Assembly: GCA_905233585.1 (NCBI GenBank)
Contig: CAJOFD010000017.1
Span: 1 to 40,731, forward strand
DNA length: 40,731 bases
Direction: 5' to 3'
Origin: an uncultured Bacteroidales bacterium
GTDB taxonomy: Bacteria > Bacteroidota > Bacteroidia > Bacteroidales > WCHB1-69
Position 1 is the stretch's first letter. Each line of letters begins with the position of its first letter. Shown piece after piece: positions 1-7,407 of the stretch. Below the pieces are notes generated by a model, which was not told the origin of the DNA, did not search any database, and saw only the letters and a list, made by a program, of their open reading frames with translations. The translations under genes and the position numbers were made by a program.

Positions 1-51
1 CGTAAAGACCAATAGACTTGCTACAACTGAAAATAGATAAAAACGTTTCAT
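1..51 (-). CDS. N-terminus of an exported protein (partial, runs off left edge)
   Basis: Only the first 17 codons are in the window. They read as a Met-Lys-Arg start followed by a hydrophobic run (FYLFSVVASLLVF), which is the beginning of a signal peptide or lipoprotein leader. The ATG lies about 30 nt downstream of a minus-strand TAnnTTTG box at 81-88, which supports a real gene start. Nothing can be said about the mature protein. Confidence 0.6.
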   Translation of the reverse strand, partial: MKRFYLFSVVASLLVFT

Positions 52-80
52 CTTTATTGTTTGTTTACATTAATAATTTG

Positions 81-88
81 CAAAGATA
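81..88 (-). promoter_or_regulatory. Bacteroidetes -7 box for the left-edge gene
   Basis: The plus strand reads CAAAGATA, i.e. TATCTTTG on the minus strand, matching TAnnTTTG. It sits about 30 nt upstream of the ATG at 51. Confidence 0.6.
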
Positions 89-309
89 ACACTTTTTTTA
101 TGAAAAAATTCAAATTCTCATATTTTGTGCAAAATATAGATTCAAGCAACAATTCATAGCATTTTTTTGTGGCTCACCACATTTTTTTGCTATAAAAATG
201 ATTGTTATTATAAATAGCCAAACATATTTCACACAAAAATCAAATACACAAAAGTCCAATCGCTATAAAAAAAGATACGGACATCTTCTGTTTCCTTTCA
301 ATTATTTTG

Positions 310-317
310 TACTTTTG
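310..317 (+). promoter_or_regulatory. -7 box for riboflavin kinase gene
   Basis: TACTTTTG matches TAnnTTTG and lies 33 nt before the ATG at 350. It leaves room only for a short leader, so the short gene has its own promoter and is not the tail of a longer one. Confidence 0.6.
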
Positions 318-349
318 CAAATCTGTTATACATTTATATATTAATTGGA

Positions 350-736
350 ATGGAATTTGAAAAATTTTCAGGCAATGTCATACATGGCTTGGGTTTGGGC
401 AGACAACTACACTTTCCCACTGCAAATTTGTCTTTACAGCAAGGAGAAATACCTCAAAACGGAGTATATATAGTTGCAGTTCAATACCTTAAACAAACAT
501 ATTATGGCATAATGAATATCGGCACCCGCCCTACAACACGCAGAAGCGAAAGAAGTATAGAAATACACATTCTAAACTTCAATCATGATATATACAATCA
601 ACAATTGACCGTTGAACCTCTGTATTTTTTGAGAGCAGAACAAAAGTTTGCCAATCTTCAAGCCCTACAATCCCAAATAGAGAAAGACAAACAACAAGCC
701 CTTGATTTTTTAAGCCAACAACATCTTAATATATAA
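350..736 (+). CDS. Stand-alone riboflavin kinase (RibF C-terminal domain only)
   Basis: This protein should phosphorylate riboflavin to FMN with ATP in the cytoplasm. The 128 residues cover just the flavokinase domain: GLGRQLHFPTANL at residues 14-26 with the PTAN metal/nucleotide motif, GVY at 38-40, NIGTRPT at 56-62, and the conserved Glu of IEIHIL at 71. The usual bacterial RibF is a fusion of about 310 residues with an N-terminal FMN adenylyltransferase. Here the promoter box ends 32 nt before the ATG, and no adenylyltransferase sequence lies upstream. The gene converges on, and overlaps by 11 bp, the cyclo-ligase gene. The family assignment is firm. Whether FAD synthetase is encoded elsewhere is unknown. 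Confidence 0.85.
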   Translation: MEFEKFSGNVIHGLGLGRQLHFPTANLSLQQGEIPQNGVYIVAVQYLKQTYYGIMNIGTRPTTRRSERSIEIHILNFNHDIYNQQLTVEPLYFLRAEQKFANLQALQSQIEKDKQQALDFLSQQHLNI

Positions 737-1265
737 CACAATCCACTTTTTTGTCGAAATCCTCCGACGGAACAACATCAAGCAATTGAAAATCAAAACA
801 AACGCCAATGGATGGTGTTTGTAAATGTTGTTGCAGAAACCGGTCGTAATAACCTTTGCCCCGCCCTAATCGGTTTCCTTTATTATCAAAAGCCATACCG
901 GGCACCAATATTACATCAATAGGACCGCTATAGCTGTCATTTTGCGGTTCCAATATATGAAAAGCCCCTTCCTTAAAAGTAGAATCTTTGGTAAAAGATA
1001 CAGGTACAATGTCATCGCCAAGCACCGTTGGCAATATCAAACATTTGTTTGCTTGTATCCTATCAAACAATGGTCTTACATCAACCTCATCAGGCAAGGG
1101 ATAATAAAGCATAATATGTTTATAATTGATATTGTCAAGCAATTGGTGTAATTTTTCGCATATTTTTTGAGATTTTTGCTGCAATTGTTCTTGACTAAAC
1201 ATTTTTTTTCTTTGTCGTATCAAACGCCTTAATGCTATTTTTTGTTCTTTTATATTTTCCGCCAT
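726..1265 (-). CDS. 5-formyltetrahydrofolate cyclo-ligase
   Basis: This enzyme converts 5-formyl-THF to 5,10-methenyl-THF with ATP, returning the storage folate to the one-carbon pool. The diagnostic block VPGMAFDNKGNRLGRGKGYY followed by DRFL is near residues 120-143. The N-terminus has the Lys/Arg-rich helix that opens the family (KEQKIALRRLIRQRKK), and the protein ends in the usual D-x-x-VDCVI-type strand. A longer in-frame start exists at 1343. I chose the ATG at 1265 because a minus-strand TAnnTTTG promoter box (1287-1294) lies inside that extension. The result is 179 residues, normal for the family. Confidence 0.9.
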   Translation of the reverse strand: MAENIKEQKIALRRLIRQRKKMFSQEQLQQKSQKICEKLHQLLDNINYKHIMLYYPLPDEVDVRPLFDRIQANKCLILPTVLGDDIVPVSFTKDSTFKEGAFHILEPQNDSYSGPIDVILVPGMAFDNKGNRLGRGKGYYDRFLQQHLQTPSIGVCFDFQLLDVVPSEDFDKKVDCVIY

Positions 1266-1286
1266 AAATTCATAAATTTTAAATTG

Positions 1287-1294
1287 CAAAGATA
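1287..1294 (-). promoter_or_regulatory. -7 box deciding the cyclo-ligase start
   Basis: CAAAGATA on the plus strand (TATCTTTG on minus) lies 21 nt upstream of the ATG at 1265 and downstream of the alternative start at 1343, so it argues for the shorter protein. Confidence 0.6.
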
Positions 1295-1395
1295 ATAAAA
1301 AATGTAACTTGTTGATTAAGTTTATATTTTTTATATTTTCCAATTATTTTTTTCAGATTTTCACATTTTTTTCATTCTTATATCAAAGAATTTTG

Positions 1396-1403
1396 TACTT
1401 TTG
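1396..1403 (+). promoter_or_regulatory. -7 box for the gatE-gatD operon
   Basis: TACTTTTG matches TAnnTTTG, 38 nt before the TTG at 1442 and 65 nt before the GTG at 1469. Confidence 0.55.
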
Positions 1404-1468
1404 GCAGTCAAAATGTTGAAAATCTTCAACTTTTTAAATTATTGATTAACAAACTAATAGTAAATATT

Positions 1469-3430
1469 GTGAATAAAATTAATCCTCAAGAGAATTACGA
1501 ATCCAGCCAAAAGGCAATTGGCTATGTATCTCGTAAAGAAGCCCAGCAAAGCGATTATGACCGTATAGGTTTTACATCGGGCTTGGAAGTTCACCAACAA
1601 TTGAAGACTGACCACAAGTTGTTTTGCAGATGTTCTGCCGGTGTTTTTCAAAAACCAGAACAATATGATGCAGAATTATTCAGACACATGCGTCCGACCC
1701 TTTCAGAAATGGGCGAATATGACGGCACTGCATTAATGGAATTCAAAACAAAGAAAAACATCATCTATCGTATTGCCAACAAAACCGCTTGTACTTACGA
1801 TGTTGATGATACACCTCCATTTCCTATCAACCCACAAGCATTGCAATATGCTTTGGAAGTGGCTTTGGCATCAAAATTAAATATTGTCGGTGAAGTACAC
1901 ATTACTCGTAAACAATATTTAGATGGTTCTATTCCAGCAGGTTTTCAACGTACTGCAATTTTAGGTATAGAAGGTGAAATACCATTGAAAAACAAAAAAG
2001 TCAGACTTATACAACTCAGTATAGAAGAAGACGCTTGCCGTGAAGTGTCAGATATTGGACACACACGTGTTTATCGTACCGACCGTTTGGGTATGCCATT
2101 GATAGAAACGGTAACCTACCCTGAAATGGTCAATCCTGACGAATTGAAAGAAGCCTGCGATTACATTCGTTTTCTCAACCGTAGCACAGGCAGAGTAAGA
2201 ACAGGTATAGGGGCAGGTCGTGAAGATGTAAATGTTAGTTGCACAGGCGGTACAAGAATAGAAATAAAAGGTGTGGCTCACACCAAATGGATACCTGAAT
2301 TGTCTCACGTAGAATGCTTTAGACAATGGGCTTTGTTGGCTATCAAAGACCAATTGAACAAAAGAACAGACAAAAACACTTGGACATGCAAAGCCATAGA
2401 ATTAAATCCAAAAGATTTTAACTTCTACTACACCCCTATTGTTGAGGCTATCAAACGCGGAGAAAAATTATATGCAGTCAATCTGCCACATTTTGCCGGC
2501 ATGTTGTCGCATTTTACCCAACCGGGCAGACCATTCTACGATGAATTTGCAGGTCGCTTGAAAGTAATTGCTTGTCTGGAAAAACCGAATATGGCAACCA
2601 ATGAAGACCTTGACGATGTTGTCAGTTCACATATTTTCGACAAAATACAACATTTGCTCAATGCAAGTGAAAACGATGCCCAAATATTATTCTGGGCACC
2701 AGAAGCCGATGTACCAACAGCATTGGAAGTAATAGAAGAACGTGCAAAAATGGCTTTTGACGGCGTACCGAAAGAAACCCGTAAGTCTATGCCTGACGGC
2801 ACTACCATTTTTGAACGTGTTCTTCCCGGTGCAGACAGAATGTACCCTGATACCGACTCTGCTCCTATTCCATTGGAAAATGATTATATAGAACAATTAC
2901 GCAAAAATATTCCAGAAGCCGTTGCTGACCGCTACAAACAAATGGTTGAATGGCATATTCCAACCGATACCTATAATTATATATTTACACACAACTATTA
3001 TCCTCTCATCAAAAAAATAACAACAGAATTGGATATGTGTCCTAAATATATAGGTGTTTTCTTTGGACAAAAACTTAAATATTTGCACGGACAATACAAA
3101 AATATTCCTTTTGATGTCAATAAAATCTATGATTTGTTTGCTTATCTGAAAGCACAAAATATAGACAAATCAATTGCATACAATATGCTTAAAATAATGT
3201 TTGAACAACCTGACAATGATTTTGAAAGTATACTAAAAGCATTGAATTTCAAACGTATAAACAAAGAGGAAGTTGTTAAACAAATACCAAGTTTGCAACA
3301 AGCATTCAGCCCTGCACGCAAAGACACCACCCCAACAGACAAAATCAATAGCATTATGGGACGCTTACGCAATATAAGTCTTGGTAATATTTGTTTAAAC
3401 GAATTGTCTCAAGAAATTAGCAAACACTAA
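1469..3430 (+). CDS. gatE: Glu-tRNA(Gln) amidotransferase subunit GatE (archaeal type)
   Basis: GatE binds misacylated Glu-tRNA(Gln), activates the glutamyl group with ATP and receives ammonia from GatD to make Gln-tRNA(Gln). It is built as a GatB-like kinase core, an AspRS-like insertion and a YqeY-like tail. The core shows GLEVHQQL (residues 38-45), the zinc-type FCRC pair (52-55) and the RPTLSEMG block (75-82) that I recognise from archaeal GatE. KGVAHTKWIPE follows, then the insertion with MYPDTDSAPIPL near 458-469, and a helical tail from about 525. At 653 residues it is GatE-sized, much longer than GatB. No ATG precedes the conserved core: the start is GTG 1469 or TTG 1442. gatD follows after 14 nt. 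Finding this in a Bacteroidetes background is odd. Confidence 0.9.
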   Translation: MNKINPQENYESSQKAIGYVSRKEAQQSDYDRIGFTSGLEVHQQLKTDHKLFCRCSAGVFQKPEQYDAELFRHMRPTLSEMGEYDGTALMEFKTKKNIIYRIANKTACTYDVDDTPPFPINPQALQYALEVALASKLNIVGEVHITRKQYLDGSIPAGFQRTAILGIEGEIPLKNKKVRLIQLSIEEDACREVSDIGHTRVYRTDRLGMPLIETVTYPEMVNPDELKEACDYIRFLNRSTGRVRTGIGAGREDVNVSCTGGTRIEIKGVAHTKWIPELSHVECFRQWALLAIKDQLNKRTDKNTWTCKAIELNPKDFNFYYTPIVEAIKRGEKLYAVNLPHFAGMLSHFTQPGRPFYDEFAGRLKVIACLEKPNMATNEDLDDVVSSHIFDKIQHLLNASENDAQILFWAPEADVPTALEVIEERAKMAFDGVPKETRKSMPDGTTIFERVLPGADRMYPDTDSAPIPLENDYIEQLRKNIPEAVADRYKQMVEWHIPTDTYNYIFTHNYYPLIKKITTELDMCPKYIGVFFGQKLKYLHGQYKNIPFDVNKIYDLFAYLKAQNIDKSIAYNMLKIMFEQPDNDFESILKALNFKRINKEEVVKQIPSLQQAFSPARKDTTPTDKINSIMGRLRNISLGNICLNELSQEISKH

Positions 3431-3444
3431 AAAAAAGAGAGGTT

Positions 3445-4902
3445 ATGAGCGAAGAAAATTTTCAAGGATATAAAAAAGAAGCATTAGAAACTCTAAAAAA
3501 ATATAATGCTCACGTTTGGGATAATGCAGAAATAGACACTACAAGAGGTCATTTTTCCGGAAAAATATTGCCTCGTGCTGAGAATACAGACTCCAAGCAT
3601 ATTGTTGTAAAAGTTGTAACGGGTTATAATATTGGTATTGATGTTGATACAATTACAGACATAAAAAGTCATGCTGTACCGCAACCTAAATTCCAAATTC
3701 CTGAAAAAGAATTTCCGTACACCAAAGGTTTTCCTCATGTAAAACTTTTAGGGACAGGCGGAACAATTGCTTCCCGTTTGGACTATAGAACAGGGGCTGT
3801 TATTCCCGCTTTTTCTCCTGGTGAATTGTATGGAGCAGTTCCGGAATTGGCAGATATATGCAATTTGGATACAGAAAAGATTTTTGCTGTATTTTCTGAG
3901 AATATGTCCCCCAAAGAATATATTGCTTTGGCAAACAAAATCGGTGAAGAAGCCAAAAATGGTATTGACGGCATAGTTATTGGGCACGGTACCGATACGT
4001 TGGCACACACTGCCACCGCTTTAACTTATATGTGCCAAAATTTGCCGATGCCTGTAATTTTAGTAGGTTCACAACGTTCGTCAGACCGTCCAAGTTCTGA
4101 TGCTGCACTAAACCTAATGCACGCCATGACTGCAGCAGGTCATGGGGACATTGCTGAAGTTTTGGTATGTATGTTCGGACCGACTTCCGATGAATACGGT
4201 TTCTTACATAGAGGTACTCGCGTTAGAAAAATGCACTCGTCCTATCGTTCCACTTTCCGTACCATCGGTGATACTCCTGTGGCTACCGTGAACAGAAAAG
4301 ATGGTGTATGCCCTATCAAAGAAGAATACAATCACCGTAGAAAACATGGAGAAAGAAAAGTTGAACTCATTACCAATTTGGAAGACTACAAAGCAAGCAT
4401 TGCAAGAAACGACCACAATACCATGCGTTTGGTTCCAACTTTTGATGACAGAGTTGCTATTTTGTACTACTATCCCGGTATGAAACCCGATGTTGTAGAA
4501 TCTCTTATTGAAAGAGGTTACAAAGGTATTGTATGGAACGGAACAGGTTTGGGACACGTAAACAAAGGTATGTTTGACGTTATTCAAAAAGCAACAGAAG
4601 CAGGCATTCACCAATATATGAGTGTACAAACCATTTGGGGATATACTCACATGTTTGTCTACGATACAGGTCGAGACCTTATGGCTCGTGGTATTATTCC
4701 TGCTTCGAACATGTTGGCTGAATCCGCCTATATAAAATTAGGTTGGGCTTTGGGATTAACACATGATAGAGAAGAAGTGAAAAAATTGATGCTGACTCCT
4801 ATTAATTCTGAAATTACCCCAAGAGAACCTTACAATGGTTATCTCGTTTATCAAGGCGGAACACCTGAAGTGGAAGAATTTATCAAAAAAGTTCACAAAT
4901 AA
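3445..4902 (+). CDS. gatD: Glu-tRNA(Gln) amidotransferase subunit GatD (asparaginase-type)
   Basis: GatD hydrolyses the amide donor and passes ammonia to GatE. Residues 1-90 form the extra N-terminal domain that separates GatD from plain L-asparaginases. The asparaginase domain follows with LLGTGGTIAS (catalytic Thr107), GHGTDT (Thr183 and Asp184), VGSQRSSDRPSSD and the Lys262 of RVRKMHSS, so the full catalytic set is present. It is 485 residues long, a little above typical archaeal GatD. The ATG is preceded by a purine-rich AGAGAGG, a rather strong ribosome site for this phylum. It is the last gene of the operon with gatE and is followed by an intrinsic terminator. A type I asparaginase is the main alternative, but the N-terminal domain and gatE linkage argue against it. 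Confidence 0.9.
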   Translation: MSEENFQGYKKEALETLKKYNAHVWDNAEIDTTRGHFSGKILPRAENTDSKHIVVKVVTGYNIGIDVDTITDIKSHAVPQPKFQIPEKEFPYTKGFPHVKLLGTGGTIASRLDYRTGAVIPAFSPGELYGAVPELADICNLDTEKIFAVFSENMSPKEYIALANKIGEEAKNGIDGIVIGHGTDTLAHTATALTYMCQNLPMPVILVGSQRSSDRPSSDAALNLMHAMTAAGHGDIAEVLVCMFGPTSDEYGFLHRGTRVRKMHSSYRSTFRTIGDTPVATVNRKDGVCPIKEEYNHRRKHGERKVELITNLEDYKASIARNDHNTMRLVPTFDDRVAILYYYPGMKPDVVESLIERGYKGIVWNGTGLGHVNKGMFDVIQKATEAGIHQYMSVQTIWGYTHMFVYDTGRDLMARGIIPASNMLAESAYIKLGWALGLTHDREEVKKLMLTPINSEITPREPYNGYLVYQGGTPEVEEFIKKVHK

Positions 4903-4908
4903 AATCAA

Positions 4909-4937
4909 AAAGCCTGAGCGCTGCTCAGGCTTTTTTT
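4909..4937 (+). terminator. Intrinsic terminator of gatE-gatD
   Basis: A perfect AGCCTGAGC/GCTCAGGCT stem is followed by seven T, beginning 7 nt after the gatD stop. Confidence 0.9.
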
Positions 4938-4965
4938 CTATACTGCTATTTACAAAAAACAGTAC

Positions 4966-5742
4966 TCATATCTTTAATATAAAATCCTGTTTTACAATAC
5001 CTTTTCTAAAAAATACAATACCTATATAATAAAGGTCTATTGTGATACTTACTTGTGGGTCGGCTTTTATGGTTTGCCATGCTTTGGTCATTGATTTTGA
5101 CCAATAAATATCATCAAAGACAAAAACAGTGTTTTCTTTGGCATATTGTTTGGCAAAATTAAAATAGTTTATCGTTGGAGCATAGTCATGATTGCCATCA
5201 ACAAAAAAGAAATCCAGATTTTGAAACTTATCGGCAAAATGTTTGATGGCATAATCAAAATCCACGTTTATTTGTTCTATATTATTTAGTTTCAGTTCTT
5301 TAAATGTTTCTGAAGCAATTTTTGATATTTCCGGGCAACCTTCAACTGTAAAAACTTTTGATGTTGCATTTGCAGTGGCAATATAAGCAGTGCTTAATCC
5401 GAAAGAGGTACCGAATTCCACAATATTTTCTAAATTGTAAAATTGTACTATTCTACATAAAAACCTATATATTTTTGCTGATTTTGAAGATGTTTTAACA
5501 ATAGAAGCAATTTTTCTAATAGAAACACGATTCTGACATTGTCCTTTTGCCCCCAAATCCAGCACACATATCGTTTTTTGATTATGAGACAAATAATTTC
5601 TTCGTTCTTCTATTTCTGTCCATACGGTATTGGTATCCTTATTCTGTAAAACTTGTGTTATAAACTTATACACAAACACAGAATGGGCTGTCCGTTTTCG
5701 TTTTAGTATATATTTAAAATATGCACCTATAGCGTACCACAT
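4966..5742 (-). CDS. Class I SAM-dependent methyltransferase (O-methyltransferase-like)
   Basis: The 258-residue protein has a Rossmann methyltransferase core. The SAM-binding loop is VEFGTSFGLSTAYIA, followed by the acidic strand VFTVEGCPEI and the post-II strand DFFFVDGNHDYAP, in which Asp and His are typical of Methyltransf_24 and catechol-type O-methyltransferases that use a metal ion. The N-terminal 60 residues are basic and less typical. The substrate cannot be told from sequence. It lies downstream of tRNA-fMet on the same strand, but a terminator hairpin (5751-5778) separates them. There is little other operon context: it converges with gatD. Confidence 0.75.
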   Translation of the reverse strand: MWYAIGAYFKYILKRKRTAHSVFVYKFITQVLQNKDTNTVWTEIEERRNYLSHNQKTICVLDLGAKGQCQNRVSIRKIASIVKTSSKSAKIYRFLCRIVQFYNLENIVEFGTSFGLSTAYIATANATSKVFTVEGCPEISKIASETFKELKLNNIEQINVDFDYAIKHFADKFQNLDFFFVDGNHDYAPTINYFNFAKQYAKENTVFVFDDIYWSKSMTKAWQTIKADPQVSITIDLYYIGIVFFRKGIVKQDFILKI

Positions 5743-5750
5743 TGTTTTAG

Positions 5751-5778
5751 AAAATAAAAGCCTTACACAAGTAAGGCT
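5751..5778 (-). terminator. Terminator downstream of tRNA-fMet
   Basis: AGCCTTAC/GTAAGGCT arms (5759-5766 and 5771-5778) with an ACAA/TTGT loop, followed in the minus direction by TTTTATTTT. Confidence 0.75.
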
Positions 5779-5785
5779 GAAAAAG

Positions 5786-5857
<72 letters not shown>

Positions 5858-5870
5858 ATATAAGTTGGTG

Positions 5871-5878
5871 CAAAGATA
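5871..5878 (-). promoter_or_regulatory. -7 box for tRNA-fMet
   Basis: CAAAGATA on plus (TATCTTTG on minus) lies 14 nt upstream of the mature tRNA 5' end. Confidence 0.65.
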
Positions 5879-6090
5879 CAAAAAAAATAATTATGTATTA
5901 ATTTTTTTTCAAAAAACATTTAAATAACATCTATTTCAAACAATTATAATATATTTCATAAAAAGTGAATGGAGATTTTACCTAAATATATTGATAAAAA
6001 CACGAAAAAAAATCCTGATTTTGGAAGAATCTTGTAATATTTTTCAAAAAAGAACGTTTTCTTTACAAACGTTATATTATTATAATACTT

Positions 6091-7086
6091 ATGTCAGAAG
6101 TTATAGATATTAAAGCATTAAATGAGCGTATCAATCAGGAAAGTTCTTTCGTTGATTTGCTCAATATGGAAATGGGAAAGGTTATTGTTGGTCAAAGACA
6201 CATGATAGACCATTTGCTTATCGGCTTGCTTTCCAATGGACATATTCTATTAGAAGGAGTTCCGGGTTTGGCAAAAACTTTGGCTATCAAATCTTTATCT
6301 AATGCCATCAATGCAAAATTCAGTAGAATACAATTTACACCAGACCTTTTGCCTGCCGACCTTATCGGCACATTGATTTATAGTCAGCGAAATGAAGAAT
6401 TTATGGTTAAACAAGGTCCTATATTCGCCAATTTTATTTTAGCCGATGAAATAAACCGTGCTCCTGCAAAAGTGCAAAGTGCTTTGTTGGAAGCCATGCA
6501 AGAACGACAGGTAACCATAGGGGAACAAACCTTTAAATTGGAAGAACCGTTTTTAGTAATGGCTACACAAAATCCAATAGAACAAGAAGGTACATATCCC
6601 CTCCCGGAAGCACAATTGGACAGATTTATGCTCAAGGTGGTGATAAACTATCCTTCCAAAGAAGAAGAAAAAACAATATTAAGACAACAAATCAACAACC
6701 AACATATAGAAACTCATGCTGTTATCAATTGCGATGATATAATCAAAGCAAGGTCTGTCGTGCGAGAAGTTTATGTTGACGAAAAGATAGAAAACTATAT
6801 CACTGACATTGTTTTCTCTTCCCGTTATCCTCAAGAATATCATTTGGAAAAATTTGCTCCGCTTATTAGTTTTGGCGGCTCTCCACGTGCCTCTATCAAT
6901 TTGGCATTGGCAGCAAAAGCGTGTGCGTTTATCAAACGTCGTGGCTATGTTATTCCTGAAGACGTGCGTGCCGTTTGCCCATCGGTTATGCGACATCGTA
7001 TTGGCTTAACTTACGAGGCTGAAGCTGAAAACATTACAACAGATGATATTATCAACGAAATTCTTAACACGGTAGAAGTTCCATAG
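6091..7086 (+). CDS. MoxR-family AAA+ ATPase
   Basis: MoxR ATPases act as chaperone-like partners of vWA proteins encoded beside them. Walker A is GVPGLAKT at residues 56-63 and Walker B is FILADE at 115-120, followed by INRAPAKVQSALLEAMQERQ, a near-invariant MoxR stretch, and the sensor block MATQNPIEQEGTYPLPEAQL. At 331 residues the length is normal. It heads the Bat-type cluster (DUF58, DUF4381-like, BatA), but an unusual 321-nt gap separates it from the DUF58 gene. No clear TAnnTTTG box was found upstream. Confidence 0.93.
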   Translation: MSEVIDIKALNERINQESSFVDLLNMEMGKVIVGQRHMIDHLLIGLLSNGHILLEGVPGLAKTLAIKSLSNAINAKFSRIQFTPDLLPADLIGTLIYSQRNEEFMVKQGPIFANFILADEINRAPAKVQSALLEAMQERQVTIGEQTFKLEEPFLVMATQNPIEQEGTYPLPEAQLDRFMLKVVINYPSKEEEKTILRQQINNQHIETHAVINCDDIIKARSVVREVYVDEKIENYITDIVFSSRYPQEYHLEKFAPLISFGGSPRASINLALAAKACAFIKRRGYVIPEDVRAVCPSVMRHRIGLTYEAEAENITTDDIINEILNTVEVP

Positions 7087-7407
7087 TATTTTTTTATAAA
7101 ATTATGGAAGATAAAATATGTTTTAATGGCTGAATTACCGTGCCTTGATAGCTTGAATCTGAAGATGATGTTGTTTATGTTTCACCAAGGGCATTAAACA
7201 AAATGTTATTTAATGAAAATAAAGCATATCTATTTCTGATGAAGCACAAAATATTTAATGAACATATCATATCTTTCTTGATGAAGAACAAAATGAAATG
7301 GTCTAATAAAAAACAAAAAAATTATTAGCAGAGGAAATAAGCTAATCTATTATATAAATTTTTCTTGTAACATTAAAAGAAATTTAATTAGCTATTAAAT
7401 TTATATC
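7087..7407 (+). other. Gap inside the Bat cluster with an imperfect tandem repeat
   Basis: These cluster genes are normally packed tightly, but here 321 AT-rich nt separate moxR from DUF58. Between 7206 and 7294 two imperfect copies of a unit of about 43 nt occur in tandem (best match 7225-7252 versus 7268-7294). The copies are in the same phase as a small ORF. The rest shows scattered stops in all plus frames. I see no clear terminator or promoter. Confidence 0.5.
7203..7328 (+). CDS. Possible 41-aa repeat peptide or gene remnant
   Basis: An ATG ORF of 41 codons ends in TAG. Its product contains two related halves, LFNENKAYLFLMKHK and IFNEHIISFLMKNK, produced by the DNA tandem repeat. The frame is open upstream to 7152, giving EDDVVYVSPRAL before the Met. 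It could therefore be the tail of a decayed, longer gene rather than an intact small gene. I do not recognise the family. No ribosome site stands out. Confidence 0.25.
   Translation: MLFNENKAYLFLMKHKIFNEHIISFLMKNKMKWSNKKQKNY

Larger units (their letters stand above)
52..349. other. Divergent intergenic region with a U-bulged hairpin
   Basis: AT-rich spacer of about 300 nt between two divergent genes. It carries a promoter box at each end (81-88 minus, 310-317 plus). At 156-193 there is an imperfect hairpin: ATAGCA/TGCTAT outer arms, an internal loop of about six T on each side, then TGTGG/CCACA closed by a CTCA loop. No ORF is evident. Confidence 0.5.

Noticed and set aside
4204..4650. 148-residue minus-strand ORF
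   Set aside because: Antisense to the conserved catalytic part of gatD.
7221..7294. CRISPR-like repeats
   Set aside because: Only two imperfect tandem copies with no constant spacer; no cas genes in the window.
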